NCBI RefSeq assembly: GCF_021379005.1
Contig: NZ_CP075171.1
Location: forward strand, 2,976,001 to 3,040,000
Reading direction: 5' to 3'
DNA from: Leptodesmis sichuanensis A121
Lineage (GTDB): Bacteria; Cyanobacteriota; Cyanobacteriia; Leptolyngbyales; Leptolyngbyaceae
DNA length: 64,000 nt
Part shown: positions 26,723 through 34,848 of the stretch, piece by piece
How the letters are laid out: every line of letters begins with the position of its first letter
Numbering within the stretch: the stretch's first letter is position 1
Position numbers and translations under genes: made by a program
The notes under the pieces: model-generated
What the model saw: only the letters and a program-made list of their open reading frames with translations
Database searches by the model: none
What the model was told of the DNA's origin: nothing

Positions 26723-27171
26723 CGGCAACTCAGGCAACCAAAGGCTTTTCTACCTCTGCCCTATCTACCAAAGATGCTTCCCGGAGTATTCCAACTTCGA
26801 CAATGAGTTCCAGTCTCGCCGATGTACTGGAGCGTGTCCTAGATAAGGGCATTGTCATTGCAGGCGATGTCTCCGTTTCTGTTGCCAATACAGAACTACT
26901 CAATATTCGTATTCGCCTCCTGATTTCTTCGGTAGATAAAGCCAAAGAAATGGGCATCAATTGGTGGGAAAATAACCCCCATTTCAGCGCTCAAACTCAG
27001 AATCTGCTGGAAGCGAATCAGCAACTGTTGCAACGGGTTGAAAGCCTGGAAGCTGAACTGAAAAGCCTGCGATCGCTCCCTGCCAGTGCGTCACATCTCG
27101 CCTCTTCAGAAGTCGATGATGGGGCTGATCTCTCCCTCGAAACCTGGAGCCAGGAGCTTTTGGGGCTTTAA
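26719..27171 (+). CDS. gvpJ: Gas vesicle protein GvpJ
   Basis: 150 residues. Residues about 29-85 are GvpA-like ([20 protein letters not shown], then [20 protein letters not shown]), followed by [15 protein letters not shown], which marks GvpJ rather than GvpA. A coiled-coil tail ([20 protein letters not shown]) ends the protein. GvpJ is a minor component thought to cap or nucleate the vesicle. It starts within the gvpN stop. No gvpK, F/L, G, V or W follows in the window. Confidence 0.9.
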   Translation: MTATQATKGFSTSALSTKDASRSIPTSTMSSSLADVLERVLDKGIVIAGDVSVSVANTELLNIRIRLLISSVDKAKEMGINWWENNPHFSAQTQNLLEANQQLLQRVESLEAELKSLRSLPASASHLASSEVDDGADLSLETWSQELLGL

Positions 27172-27315
27172 TTGGCAGGATCAGCAGATCCTAAATTATC
27201 TGGGACAGGATGTAGTATCAGGCTAAACTCATAATCAAACTGAAATTCCTCAAGCTATAGAACTGAAGATAACCGGAGCCGCCAATTCAGTGTTATGGTA
27301 GCCATCCACCTGAGA

Positions 27316-28404
27316 CTAGGAACGTGCGGCTAAAAATTTCCGCGCTTGTTGTTTGCCGTCTTCAATCAGTCGGTGGATCCTCTCTGGATTGCGATCGAGT
27401 TTGCTTTCGTAGTTCAGACTGGTTTGTAGCTCTGACGACATTTCGATGAACGGAATGTAGTACGGTTTATCTTCTAAATCGATGAACGATCGCGGAATTT
27501 TGACGGGTTCCCGCAGCCCCAGTTCATCCAGAAACTCTTCTTTATAGGCTCCTTTCATCAACAAATCATTCAGCCTTTCAACGCTGCGCAGACTCTGAAA
27601 TAGGGAAATATTACCCTCCAATTCATTCCGTCGATCCAGGATGTCATCTGCTGCTACTGGAATGCTTTCTCTGCGGGTAGGATTCAGTTTAATCACCCAA
27701 ATTTCTTGAGGCAGGTTAGTTCCCACATCATTCGGATCCAGCAATTCAGTAATCGGAGGATTATCTGAAAAAATGCCATCCCAGTAAGCATCCTGACCAA
27801 TCTCAACGGCTGGAAACAGGTTAGGAATGGCACAGGAGGCCAGCACATGCTCGACCTTAATCACTTCATGGGACGAGTTGAACATCCATAACTTGCCGGT
27901 ACGGATGTTGCTGGCCCCCAGCAGTAGAATTGGTGGTTCTGTAAGCGGCCCCCAGGAGGCAATTTCCTGAAAGTCGATATGCGTTTCTAACAGTTCCTGA
28001 AAGTTGGTAAAACGACTGCGCAACCCAAGCGTAGCAAATGACATCCAGCTTTTTAACAGGGGAGAGGTAGGGGGAATATTGAACTGAGGTAGGAGTCCCT
28101 TACTGGTATATTCCAGAGTTTTGATCGCAAAGTCGTTAAAAAACTTCTCCTGGGGAGATTGAGCCGTATTGTCCTGCCAGAAATCGCTCAACCGCTTCCA
28201 GACAGGTTGTTCCCCTTTCTTTAAGGCATACCAGGCCAGGGTTGCCCCCAGTGCCCCACCGGAAGTTCCACTTAAGCTCACAATATTAAACTTTTCATGG
28301 ACACCTTCTTCAAACAGGGCTTGTAAGGCCCCTGCAGTAAAGGCCGCATGGGCACCACCACCCTGACACGCGATCGCGATTTTGGTTTTCACTTTGGTTT
28401 TCAT
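27316..28404 (-). CDS. Patatin-like phospholipase
   Basis: 362 residues. Patatin signatures: oxyanion-hole stretch CQGGGAHAAFTAGAL (13-27), nucleophile Ser48 in SLSGTSGGALG, and dyad Asp209 in YWDGIFSDNPPI. Expected activity is acyl-ester hydrolysis of phospholipids or neutral lipids. It overlaps the upstream phasin-like gene by 4 bp, so the two are translationally coupled, which hints at a role at lipid or polyester granules. It converges with gvpJ. Confidence 0.88.
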   Translation of the reverse strand: MKTKVKTKIAIACQGGGAHAAFTAGALQALFEEGVHEKFNIVSLSGTSGGALGATLAWYALKKGEQPVWKRLSDFWQDNTAQSPQEKFFNDFAIKTLEYTSKGLLPQFNIPPTSPLLKSWMSFATLGLRSRFTNFQELLETHIDFQEIASWGPLTEPPILLLGASNIRTGKLWMFNSSHEVIKVEHVLASCAIPNLFPAVEIGQDAYWDGIFSDNPPITELLDPNDVGTNLPQEIWVIKLNPTRRESIPVAADDILDRRNELEGNISLFQSLRSVERLNDLLMKGAYKEEFLDELGLREPVKIPRSFIDLEDKPYYIPFIEMSSELQTSLNYESKLDRNPERIHRLIEDGKQQARKFLAARS

Positions 28405-28739
28405 TTTGATGTTACCTGAGCCATTTTACGAGTGATTTCAAAATAGCTATTCCACAATTGCTTTTGGGTTTCTATCGCAAGTTCAAGGGCTGTTTTCTGA
28501 GCATTCAGGGTGGAGTTAATCATCTCTTGCTGAATGGTCAGCAGCGTGTCAAAACTGGCAGAGAAATCAGCCGGGCTCACTTTCCCCGAAAAGCTATCCA
28601 TCCAGATTTGAAAGAGTTGCTTCTGGGACTCGGTAAATTGTTTTTGAGACTCACTCCACAACTCAGTCAGCTTTTGCTGGGATTCACTGAACTCTTTAAA
28701 TTGAGCCTGGGAATTGTTGAAGAAATCCGTTGCGTTCAT
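28401..28739 (-). CDS. Phasin-like helical protein
   Basis: 112 residues, almost wholly amphipathic helix rich in Gln, Lys and Phe, with phasin-like features (FKEFSESQQKLTELWSESQK, and LTIQQEMINSTLNAQKTALE). Phasins coat polyhydroxyalkanoate granules. Its stop overlaps the start of the patatin gene. No PHA synthase gene is nearby, so the granule link is an inference from fold and coupling only. Confidence 0.65.
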   Translation of the reverse strand: MNATDFFNNSQAQFKEFSESQQKLTELWSESQKQFTESQKQLFQIWMDSFSGKVSPADFSASFDTLLTIQQEMINSTLNAQKTALELAIETQKQLWNSYFEITRKMAQVTSK

Positions 28740-28881
28740 TCAGTTTGACCTCCAGATCTTCTTTATTTTTCAGGGGTTAAATTTGCTTCTCAGTGTACAG
28801 GGCGCTTCAAGGAAAAACAAGTTCGTTAGTGGAGTTTACAGCAACAATGGCTATGCCCTCTGCCTGCTGCCCTTTGCCTGG

Positions 28882-29988
28882 TTATGAATTAGGAAGCACC
28901 AATGCCACCAGAATGCCAATTAATCCCGCAGCAGTTAAGTAAATCAAATTGACAGGCAGGACTCTACGAAGAACGAGTCCCTCACGTCCGGTCAGACCAA
29001 CGGTGGAAACGGCTGCCACAATATTGGAAACCGCAACCATGTTTCCAGCAGCGGCTCCAGCTACTTGTAGGGCGAGTATCAGCGAGGCAGATACCTCAAT
29101 TTGCTGAGCGACTCCAAACTGAAATAATCCAAACATCATGTTGCTGACGGTGGTACTTCCTGCTACAAAAGATCCCGTCATCGCAATAAACGGTGCAAAG
29201 AACGGCCACGCTGCCCCTGTCAAGCTGGATACTCCATCCGCCAGAGTCAGAGGCATACTGGCTAATCCTGCCCCGTTCACGTCTGAGTTAATGAACACTT
29301 TCGCCATCGGCACCGAGGCTCCGATCGCCAGGGCCGTTCCCACCAGTTTTTGCATCATTCCAGCGATCGCCCCCTGAATGAACCCGGTTTTCGCAACCAC
29401 TTCTGCCATAAAGTCGGAGAATGCAACTCCCGTTCGAGCAATTTCCTGCTGAACCCCGACATCTCCTTCCAGACCATTTTTCAGACCAATCAGAATTGGC
29501 ACCCCGATCGCCCCAAATGCAGAAGCCGTGGATTGGATCAGCAACATGGCAACCACGGCGGCCATTGCTGGAAATCCAATCGAAACAAACAACGGTACAC
29601 AAATGACAGCCGGAGTGCCAAATCCAGATGCACCTTCAATGAAACCACCGAATAACCAGGCAATAATAATCACCTGCACCCGGCGATCGGAGGAGATACT
29701 CAATAATCCCCGCCGAATTTTGCTAATGGCACCGGACTCCTGCAGAACATTCAGCAAGAGAATCGCCCCAAACACAATATAGAGAATTTCGAGCGTGACA
29801 ATCAGCCCTTCCACGGTAGAAGCCGCAACTTGGAGAAAGGGCACTCTCCAAACCAACAATGCCAGCAGTACAGTGATGGCATAGGCAGCGGACATGGCCT
29901 GAGTTGCAGGACGGCTGGCAACAATCAGGAGCAAAAATGCCACCACGATCGGTGTAATCGCCAGGAGTGAGTAAAGGACAAGTTGCAT
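28882..29988 (-). CDS. Short lactate-permease (LctP) family transporter
   Basis: 368 residues, very hydrophobic, with about nine or ten membrane segments. LctP signatures are clear: [20 protein letters not shown] and [20 protein letters not shown] in the N-half, [19 protein letters not shown] and [20 protein letters not shown] in the C-half. Family members are usually near 550 residues; here the centre is shortened, with only [20 protein letters not shown] and a short segment between the halves. The frame is open, so this is an in-frame internal deletion or a compact subfamily. The substrate would be L-lactate or glycolate if active. Confidence 0.75.
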   Translation of the reverse strand: MQLVLYSLLAITPIVVAFLLLIVASRPATQAMSAAYAITVLLALLVWRVPFLQVAASTVEGLIVTLEILYIVFGAILLLNVLQESGAISKIRRGLLSISSDRRVQVIIIAWLFGGFIEGASGFGTPAVICVPLFVSIGFPAMAAVVAMLLIQSTASAFGAIGVPILIGLKNGLEGDVGVQQEIARTGVAFSDFMAEVVAKTGFIQGAIAGMMQKLVGTALAIGASVPMAKVFINSDVNGAGLASMPLTLADGVSSLTGAAWPFFAPFIAMTGSFVAGSTTVSNMMFGLFQFGVAQQIEVSASLILALQVAGAAAGNMVAVSNIVAAVSTVGLTGREGLVLRRVLPVNLIYLTAAGLIGILVALVLPNS

Positions 29989-30388
29989 AATGTGACCAAT
30001 GAAAAAGAGCCAACAAACGAACCAGACCTGCTAACACAACTTTTACCACCGAGTTACATAAGCCCCTGATGGCAGCGGACGCTTTTTTGATTTTCCCAAC
30101 ACAATAAGCCGAAAAGATAGGAAATGAATAGGAAGTTGGTTCTGCCGATCGTAATTTCACTCAAGGGGGTTAAAGCCGCCTGTAACCTTGAGGCACCTCC
30201 AATTCCAGTCGTAAAGAGCACGCTGCCTGCTTCCCCAATCCTCGATATGGCGGCGGCTTAAACTGGCATTGTCATGTGGCACTCCACTAGATATAGTGGT
30301 AGACGATTCAAATTCAAAACAGATGGTGCAAAGGTAGAGCTTTGATCCCACAAAACTCTTAGTCTGCTTATGGGTGGAGGGAGCGGCA
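29989..30388. other. Intergenic region between divergent lctP-like and PP-loop genes
   Basis: No gene supported. It should contain both promoters. GGAGG at 30376-30380 is the ribosome site of the plus-strand gene. Confidence 0.5.
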
Positions 30389-31585
30389 ATGAGAACACTC
30401 AGTCTATTTGACGAAGAGCGGCTGTCACTGCCCAAAGCGATCGCGCTGTCGATTGAATCCCTGCAACACTACGGCTCGTTCTACCAGCATTGGGCGATCG
30501 CCTTCTCTGGCGGCAAAGATTCCTCTGCAACTGTCACCCTCATCGCCAATCTGATCGAGAAAGGTCAGATCCCCAGACCGGAGAGCCTGACAATCCTCTA
30601 CGCCGATACCCGTCAAGAACTGCCCCCACTTCACCTGGCAGCAATGGGCATTCTCAAGGAACTGGAGCAGCGAGGATTTGACACCCGTGTGGTCTTGCCG
30701 GATCTGGACTACCGCTACTTTGTGTATATGCTGGGTCGGGGCGTGCCGCCGCCATCCAATACGTTCCGCTGGTGTACGCCCAAGCTGAAGGTGATGAGCA
30801 TGGAGCGGGAACTAGAGAAACTCCGGGAGGAGCGAGGCGAAAAGTTTTTGATGTTGACGGGTGTCCGCATGGGCGAGAGTGCAGCTCGGGATCAGCGAAT
30901 TGCCATTAGCTGCACGAAGGATGGGGGGGAGTGTGGTCAGGGTTGGTTCCAACAGAGTGCTTCGGGGGCGATTGCGGATATCCTGGCCCCCATTGTTCAC
31001 TGGCGGGTCTGTCATGTGTGGGACTGGTTGCTGCAAGCGGACTTGGATCTGGGCTTCCCCACCTTGGAAATTGCCAAAGTCTATGGGCAGGATGTCAGTG
31101 ATGGCGAGGAACCGCTGAATGCCCGGACGGGCTGTATCGGTTGTCCTCTGGTGCAGAAGGATGCTGCCCTCGATCGCGTGATTGCTCAACCGGAGTGGGT
31201 ATATTTGGCCCCCTTGCAGAAACTTAGACCTCTTTACTGGGAAGTCAAGAAACCTCAGTATCGCCATCGAAAGCATGGTGAGGTCAATAAGGATGGTCGC
31301 TTGACCGTGAAACAGGGGAGGCTTGGTCCTTTAACCCTGAGCACTCGACGCTGGATGCTGGCAGAAGTTTTGGCAATCCAGGATGAGGTGAATGAGGCGG
31401 CAATCGCACAGAATCGTCCCCCGATCAGCCTGATCAATGACGAGGAACTGGCCCGAATTGAAGAATTAATAGCAGCCAGTACTTATCCTGAAAAATGGGA
31501 TGGCTCAGAGCCAACAGGTGATGTCATGCTGCCTGAGATTTTTCCCGATGGGAGTGTGCAGCCGTTGTTGTTTGAGCAGTGGTGA
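30389..31585 (+). CDS. DndC-like PP-loop (PAPS reductase family) protein
   Basis: 398 residues from the ATG at 30389, which has GGAGG eight bases upstream (an ATG at 30374 lies before that site). ATP-pyrophosphatase PP-loop FSGGKDSSAT at 39-48, RWCTPKLKV, TGVRMGESAARDQRI and a C-terminal cysteine pair GCIGCPL. The layout is that of PAPS reductase/DndC sulfurtransferases, which activate a substrate with ATP and pass on sulfur. It stands alone on the plus strand and converges with dndE. It is clearly different from the DndC at 34849-36459, so it is either an accessory phosphorothioation enzyme or an unrelated PAPS-reductase-family protein. Confidence 0.75.
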   Translation: MRTLSLFDEERLSLPKAIALSIESLQHYGSFYQHWAIAFSGGKDSSATVTLIANLIEKGQIPRPESLTILYADTRQELPPLHLAAMGILKELEQRGFDTRVVLPDLDYRYFVYMLGRGVPPPSNTFRWCTPKLKVMSMERELEKLREERGEKFLMLTGVRMGESAARDQRIAISCTKDGGECGQGWFQQSASGAIADILAPIVHWRVCHVWDWLLQADLDLGFPTLEIAKVYGQDVSDGEEPLNARTGCIGCPLVQKDAALDRVIAQPEWVYLAPLQKLRPLYWEVKKPQYRHRKHGEVNKDGRLTVKQGRLGPLTLSTRRWMLAEVLAIQDEVNEAAIAQNRPPISLINDEELARIEELIAASTYPEKWDGSEPTGDVMLPEIFPDGSVQPLLFEQW

Positions 31586-31671
31586 AGGGGGGAGGGGTTG
31601 GCTAGAAAAGATTCTGTGGAGCCGAAGTATTTCAAGAAACTGGCTGATGGAAAATATGGACTTCGAGAAGG

Positions 31672-32067
31672 TTAAGTTCTTGGAGGTGTTAATGATACTG
31701 CAACCAGGTCTTCAATCTTTTTAATGTTTGGATCGCCTGCTAAATAACCAATTCCACGGTGTAGATGGAGGCGGAATTGAGTGGCGAGGGTTTCTCGATC
31801 GATTGGTAAGCCGTCATTATAACAGCGTTGTTTGAGGGCGATGAGCAGGAGGTCGGCCATTTCACCGCCGAAGGTTGGCCAGGTCATTTCGACATTACTA
31901 TCGCCTGGAATGGGAACAGGGGAGGGCGGTGTCGGTTCTGCTAAGGAGCGACAGAGTGCCCAACGACAAAGGATGTTCCACTGATCGATTTTGGTAACAC
32001 GCTTGAGTTTGATCAGTTGGTCTTTGGCGGATTGGGAGAGTTTGATGCGATCAATTGGTGGTTCCAT
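31672..32067 (-). CDS. dndE: DNA phosphorothioation protein DndE
   Basis: 131 residues matching DndE: RIKLSQSAKDQLIKLKRVTK, WNILCRWALCRSLAEP, DSNVEMTWPTFGGEMADLLL and FRLHLHRGIGYLAG. DndE is a small basic protein that tetramerises and binds nicked DNA in the Dnd sulfur-modification complex. It lies 37 bp after dndD and is the last gene of the dndC-xisH-xisI-dndD-dndE operon. Confidence 0.93.
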   Translation of the reverse strand: MEPPIDRIKLSQSAKDQLIKLKRVTKIDQWNILCRWALCRSLAEPTPPSPVPIPGDSNVEMTWPTFGGEMADLLLIALKQRCYNDGLPIDRETLATQFRLHLHRGIGYLAGDPNIKKIEDLVAVSLTPPRT

Positions 32068-32104
32068 AGGAGCGAAGCAAAGGGGTGAAGAAGCGGTGAT
32101 AAGG

Positions 32105-34099
32105 TTACGCTTTGAAGGGGAAGTAGCCAGGTATGATTTTAGTTTGTTGGTTGGTTGAATTGTATTGAAGTAAATATTCGCGGGCGATCGCGCCTTTACT
32201 CCTTAACCCCTCCACCTCTTCACATCCAATCTCTGTATCTGTAGACAGCAGGATCATTTGATGACTGGCCTGGGGGAAGTACTGGTCAATCAGGTTTCGG
32301 CGATGGCTGGAGTCGAGGCGGCTGAGAGGAGTATCGATCGCAATGGGAAGGTGGCGGTTGCTGACGCTGGCCAGTGCCCACAGGAAGGCGATTGCCAGGA
32401 GTTGTTTTTCTCCGGCAGAGAGGCGATGTTTGGGGATGGGTTGACCTGCAGTGTCGTAAAGGGTGAGGCTGAAGCTCTGTTGATCCACGATGATGCGGTG
32501 GACGAGGTGGGATTTATGCAACAGGCAGCGGAAGTAGTTGGTGATACTGGCTTCCAGGTCGTTGAGTTTTTGCAGGGTGAGGCGCGATCGAAAAGCTTGC
32601 AGAGTCTGTTGGGCACGGCTGGCCGCTTTGAGAAAATCGTCGTTATCTTGCTGCTGGATGTACTGGTCGGTATATCGCTTCAGATCGGCTTTGGTCGCTT
32701 CAATCGCCTGTCGTAGTTTGAGACTTTGGCGGTGGCTCTGTTCGAGTTTATACAGGCATTCATCGTGATGAAGTTGGGCTTGGTCGCGATGGGATCGCAG
32801 GCGATCGTAGTCTTCTGGGGAGGGAGCCGCTTGCAGTTTGAGGATGAGGGCTTCGATGGAGGTGGTGAGGTGGGTGAGGTGAGTGAGGTGGGTGTGGGTG
32901 AGGTGGAGTTGGCTGGGAATCTGATGGGTGAGGGCGTGGGCGAGGGTATCGAGGGTTTCGGGATCGGCATCAAGCCAGGAGTCCGCGGAGGAGGCTTCGA
33001 TCAGACGCTGGGTTTCTTGCTGCAGGAAGGCTTGAATTTTCTGGGTTTGGGTGCGATTGAGTTTGAGGGTTTGGATCAGGTCGAGGAGGCGTTGATCTCG
33101 CTCGGCAATCAGGTCAGAGGCAGCCTGGGCCTGCTGCCGACGCAGTTCCAGGTGGCCTTGTTGCTGGGCCTGTTGCAATAGGGGTTGGACGATCGCCAGG
33201 GGCAGGCAGTCTGCGGCCAGGTGGCGGAGATTCTGACGCTGGTGTTCGGCTTCAGTGCAGAGGGTTTGCAGTTGGCGATCGAGTTCGGGGGCAGATTCGG
33301 CCAGGGTGCCACCTTCGGCCTCGAATTGCAGTTGGGCTTCCCGGAGATGGGTTTCTGCAATGTTCAGTTCTTCCTGGAGGGCTTTCAGACGCTGTGCTTC
33401 AGCTTCCAGGTCGGTTTGGTGCTGGGTCAGCCGCTGGGCGATCGCATCGAGTTGCTGGCGGTCTTCGCCTCTGGCAAGTTCTCGTTGTTTCTGGTTAATT
33501 AAAATTTCCAGGTGATTGGCGAGGCGATCGGGCAGTTCCAGGCCAAGGACGGCACGAATCGCAGTGGTGACGCTGGGGGGTGGGGTGTCTTGTTGGGTCA
33601 GGTCTTTGATCTGCTCGCCATCAAATAGAAACAGATTAGACAGTCCCAGGGGGAGCCAGCTTTCGACGCGCTCATCCCAGGTTTCGGTGAGGGTGCGATC
33701 GGCCCAACCGTCGAGAAAGACCTGAAGTTTCTCTTTGCCTTTGCGGTTCCAGGTACGCTGGACGCGAATTTCAGCGAGTTTATCGATGTTGCTGAGGCGA
33801 ATGACGTGTTGGAAGGTGAGTTCGATGGTGGCAGAGGCATCGGCGGGAGCGTGGCTACAGACACATTGACTAAGAAAGTCGCTGTAGGATTGGTTTTTCT
33901 TGCGGCGATCGATCTGGGCACGCTGACCGTAGAGGGCGAGGCGGATGGCATCCATGAGGGAGGTTTTGCCGCCCCCGTTTAAGCCTCCAATCAGAATAAT
34001 GGGGCGGGTTCCCTCGCTGCTATTCGTGGGCTGCAGGTTGAGGGTATGCCGTCCTTTGTAGGAGTTGAAGTTTTCAAGGGTCAGTTCTTGAAAAATCAT
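32105..34099 (-). CDS. dndD: DNA phosphorothioation ATPase DndD
   Basis: 664 residues, the usual DndD length. SMC/RecF-like: Walker A GGLNGGGKTSLMDAI (about 38-52), FLFDGEQI, two long coiled-coil arms, signature LSAGEKQLLAIAF, and Walker B LPIAIDTPLSRLDSS. DndD is thought to nick or remodel DNA for sulfur insertion with DndC and DndE. Residues about 385-413 read QLHLTHTHLTHLTHLTTS, encoded by a G-rich GGTGAGGTGGGT-type tract that also occurs elsewhere in this island. It starts right before the xisI stop on the same strand. Confidence 0.93.
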   Translation of the reverse strand: MIFQELTLENFNSYKGRHTLNLQPTNSSEGTRPIILIGGLNGGGKTSLMDAIRLALYGQRAQIDRRKKNQSYSDFLSQCVCSHAPADASATIELTFQHVIRLSNIDKLAEIRVQRTWNRKGKEKLQVFLDGWADRTLTETWDERVESWLPLGLSNLFLFDGEQIKDLTQQDTPPPSVTTAIRAVLGLELPDRLANHLEILINQKQRELARGEDRQQLDAIAQRLTQHQTDLEAEAQRLKALQEELNIAETHLREAQLQFEAEGGTLAESAPELDRQLQTLCTEAEHQRQNLRHLAADCLPLAIVQPLLQQAQQQGHLELRRQQAQAASDLIAERDQRLLDLIQTLKLNRTQTQKIQAFLQQETQRLIEASSADSWLDADPETLDTLAHALTHQIPSQLHLTHTHLTHLTHLTTSIEALILKLQAAPSPEDYDRLRSHRDQAQLHHDECLYKLEQSHRQSLKLRQAIEATKADLKRYTDQYIQQQDNDDFLKAASRAQQTLQAFRSRLTLQKLNDLEASITNYFRCLLHKSHLVHRIIVDQQSFSLTLYDTAGQPIPKHRLSAGEKQLLAIAFLWALASVSNRHLPIAIDTPLSRLDSSHRRNLIDQYFPQASHQMILLSTDTEIGCEEVEGLRSKGAIAREYLLQYNSTNQQTKIIPGYFPFKA

Positions 34100-34432
34100 C
34101 TAACCAGCCGCATAGTCAGTAAATTGACGCATAAAGGGAGGGTGAAAGCCAAGAACGATGTCTTGTTTAGGAACACCAAGGGCGACCAGTTCGGCAGCGA
34201 TGTCATCTTCTGTCCCATTCCATTGAATCCAAATTTTATTGTCTTTAATGTCTAAATGCAGCACAGGGCCGAAGATGCGGCGTTTGTTGTGCCAACCAAT
34301 GTAGATGAGTTGATAGTGATCGTGTACTGGATCAAACAGCGTTTGAGCTTCCACTTCTTGATCACCACCACGTTTTGCTTTTTCCATCAGCAAATTTTGA
34401 ATATATTCTCGATACTGATCTACGCTTGCCAT
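34100..34432 (-). CDS. xisI: XisI-like protein
   Basis: 110 residues with the XisI pattern (YREYIQNLLMEKAK, YQLIYIGWHNKRRIFGPVLH, KIWIQWNGTEDDIAAELVAL, IVLGFHPPFMRQFTDYA). XisI was defined in Anabaena as a factor controlling excision of the fdxN element, but XisH/XisI pairs are spread widely in cyanobacteria with unclear roles. It overlaps xisH by 13 bp and abuts dndD, so it is part of the dnd operon here. Confidence 0.92.
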   Translation of the reverse strand: MASVDQYREYIQNLLMEKAKRGGDQEVEAQTLFDPVHDHYQLIYIGWHNKRRIFGPVLHLDIKDNKIWIQWNGTEDDIAAELVALGVPKQDIVLGFHPPFMRQFTDYAAG

Positions 34433-34839
34433 TGCACGATCTCCTCCTGTTCAACGTCATACACTAAAAGCTTGAGTTGACTACGACGAATGATGGATTG
34501 AATAAAGGAAAGTTTAAAGAAGTCGTTGTAAACAGTTTGAGGAACTGCAAGATACAAGATTCGCTCTGGGTCTTCCTCTTCTAAAGCATAGCGATAGTTG
34601 ATAAATTGACCGATCGCTAGGTGAAATTCAGAAATTGTGGATGCCCCAATAAAGCTTTTGATTTCAACGGCTATTTTTTGTTCATCTTTCTGAGCAGCGA
34701 TAATTTTTTCTGCTCCTAGATCAATGTACATATCAATTACACCTCCGATCCGGATGTGCAGTGGATCATCTGTAATCACCCATCCGTCTTTCTCCAGCGC
34801 GGTTCTAACCACATGATGAAATATATCTTTAGCAGCCAT
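34420..34839 (-). CDS. xisH: XisH-like protein
   Basis: 139 residues typical of XisH: KDIFHHVVRTALEKDGWVIT, DPLHIRIGGVIDMYIDLGAE, IAVEIKSFIGASTISEFHLA and a Leu/Ile-rich C-terminus. The D...E-x-K pattern (DMYIDLGAE ... VEIKSF) is that of a PD-(D/E)XK nuclease fold. It lies 9 bp after dndC and overlaps xisI, so it is co-transcribed with the dnd genes. Confidence 0.92.
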   Translation of the reverse strand: MAAKDIFHHVVRTALEKDGWVITDDPLHIRIGGVIDMYIDLGAEKIIAAQKDEQKIAVEIKSFIGASTISEFHLAIGQFINYRYALEEEDPERILYLAVPQTVYNDFFKLSFIQSIIRRSQLKLLVYDVEQEEIVQWQA

Positions 34840-34848
34840 TTCTTGCCT

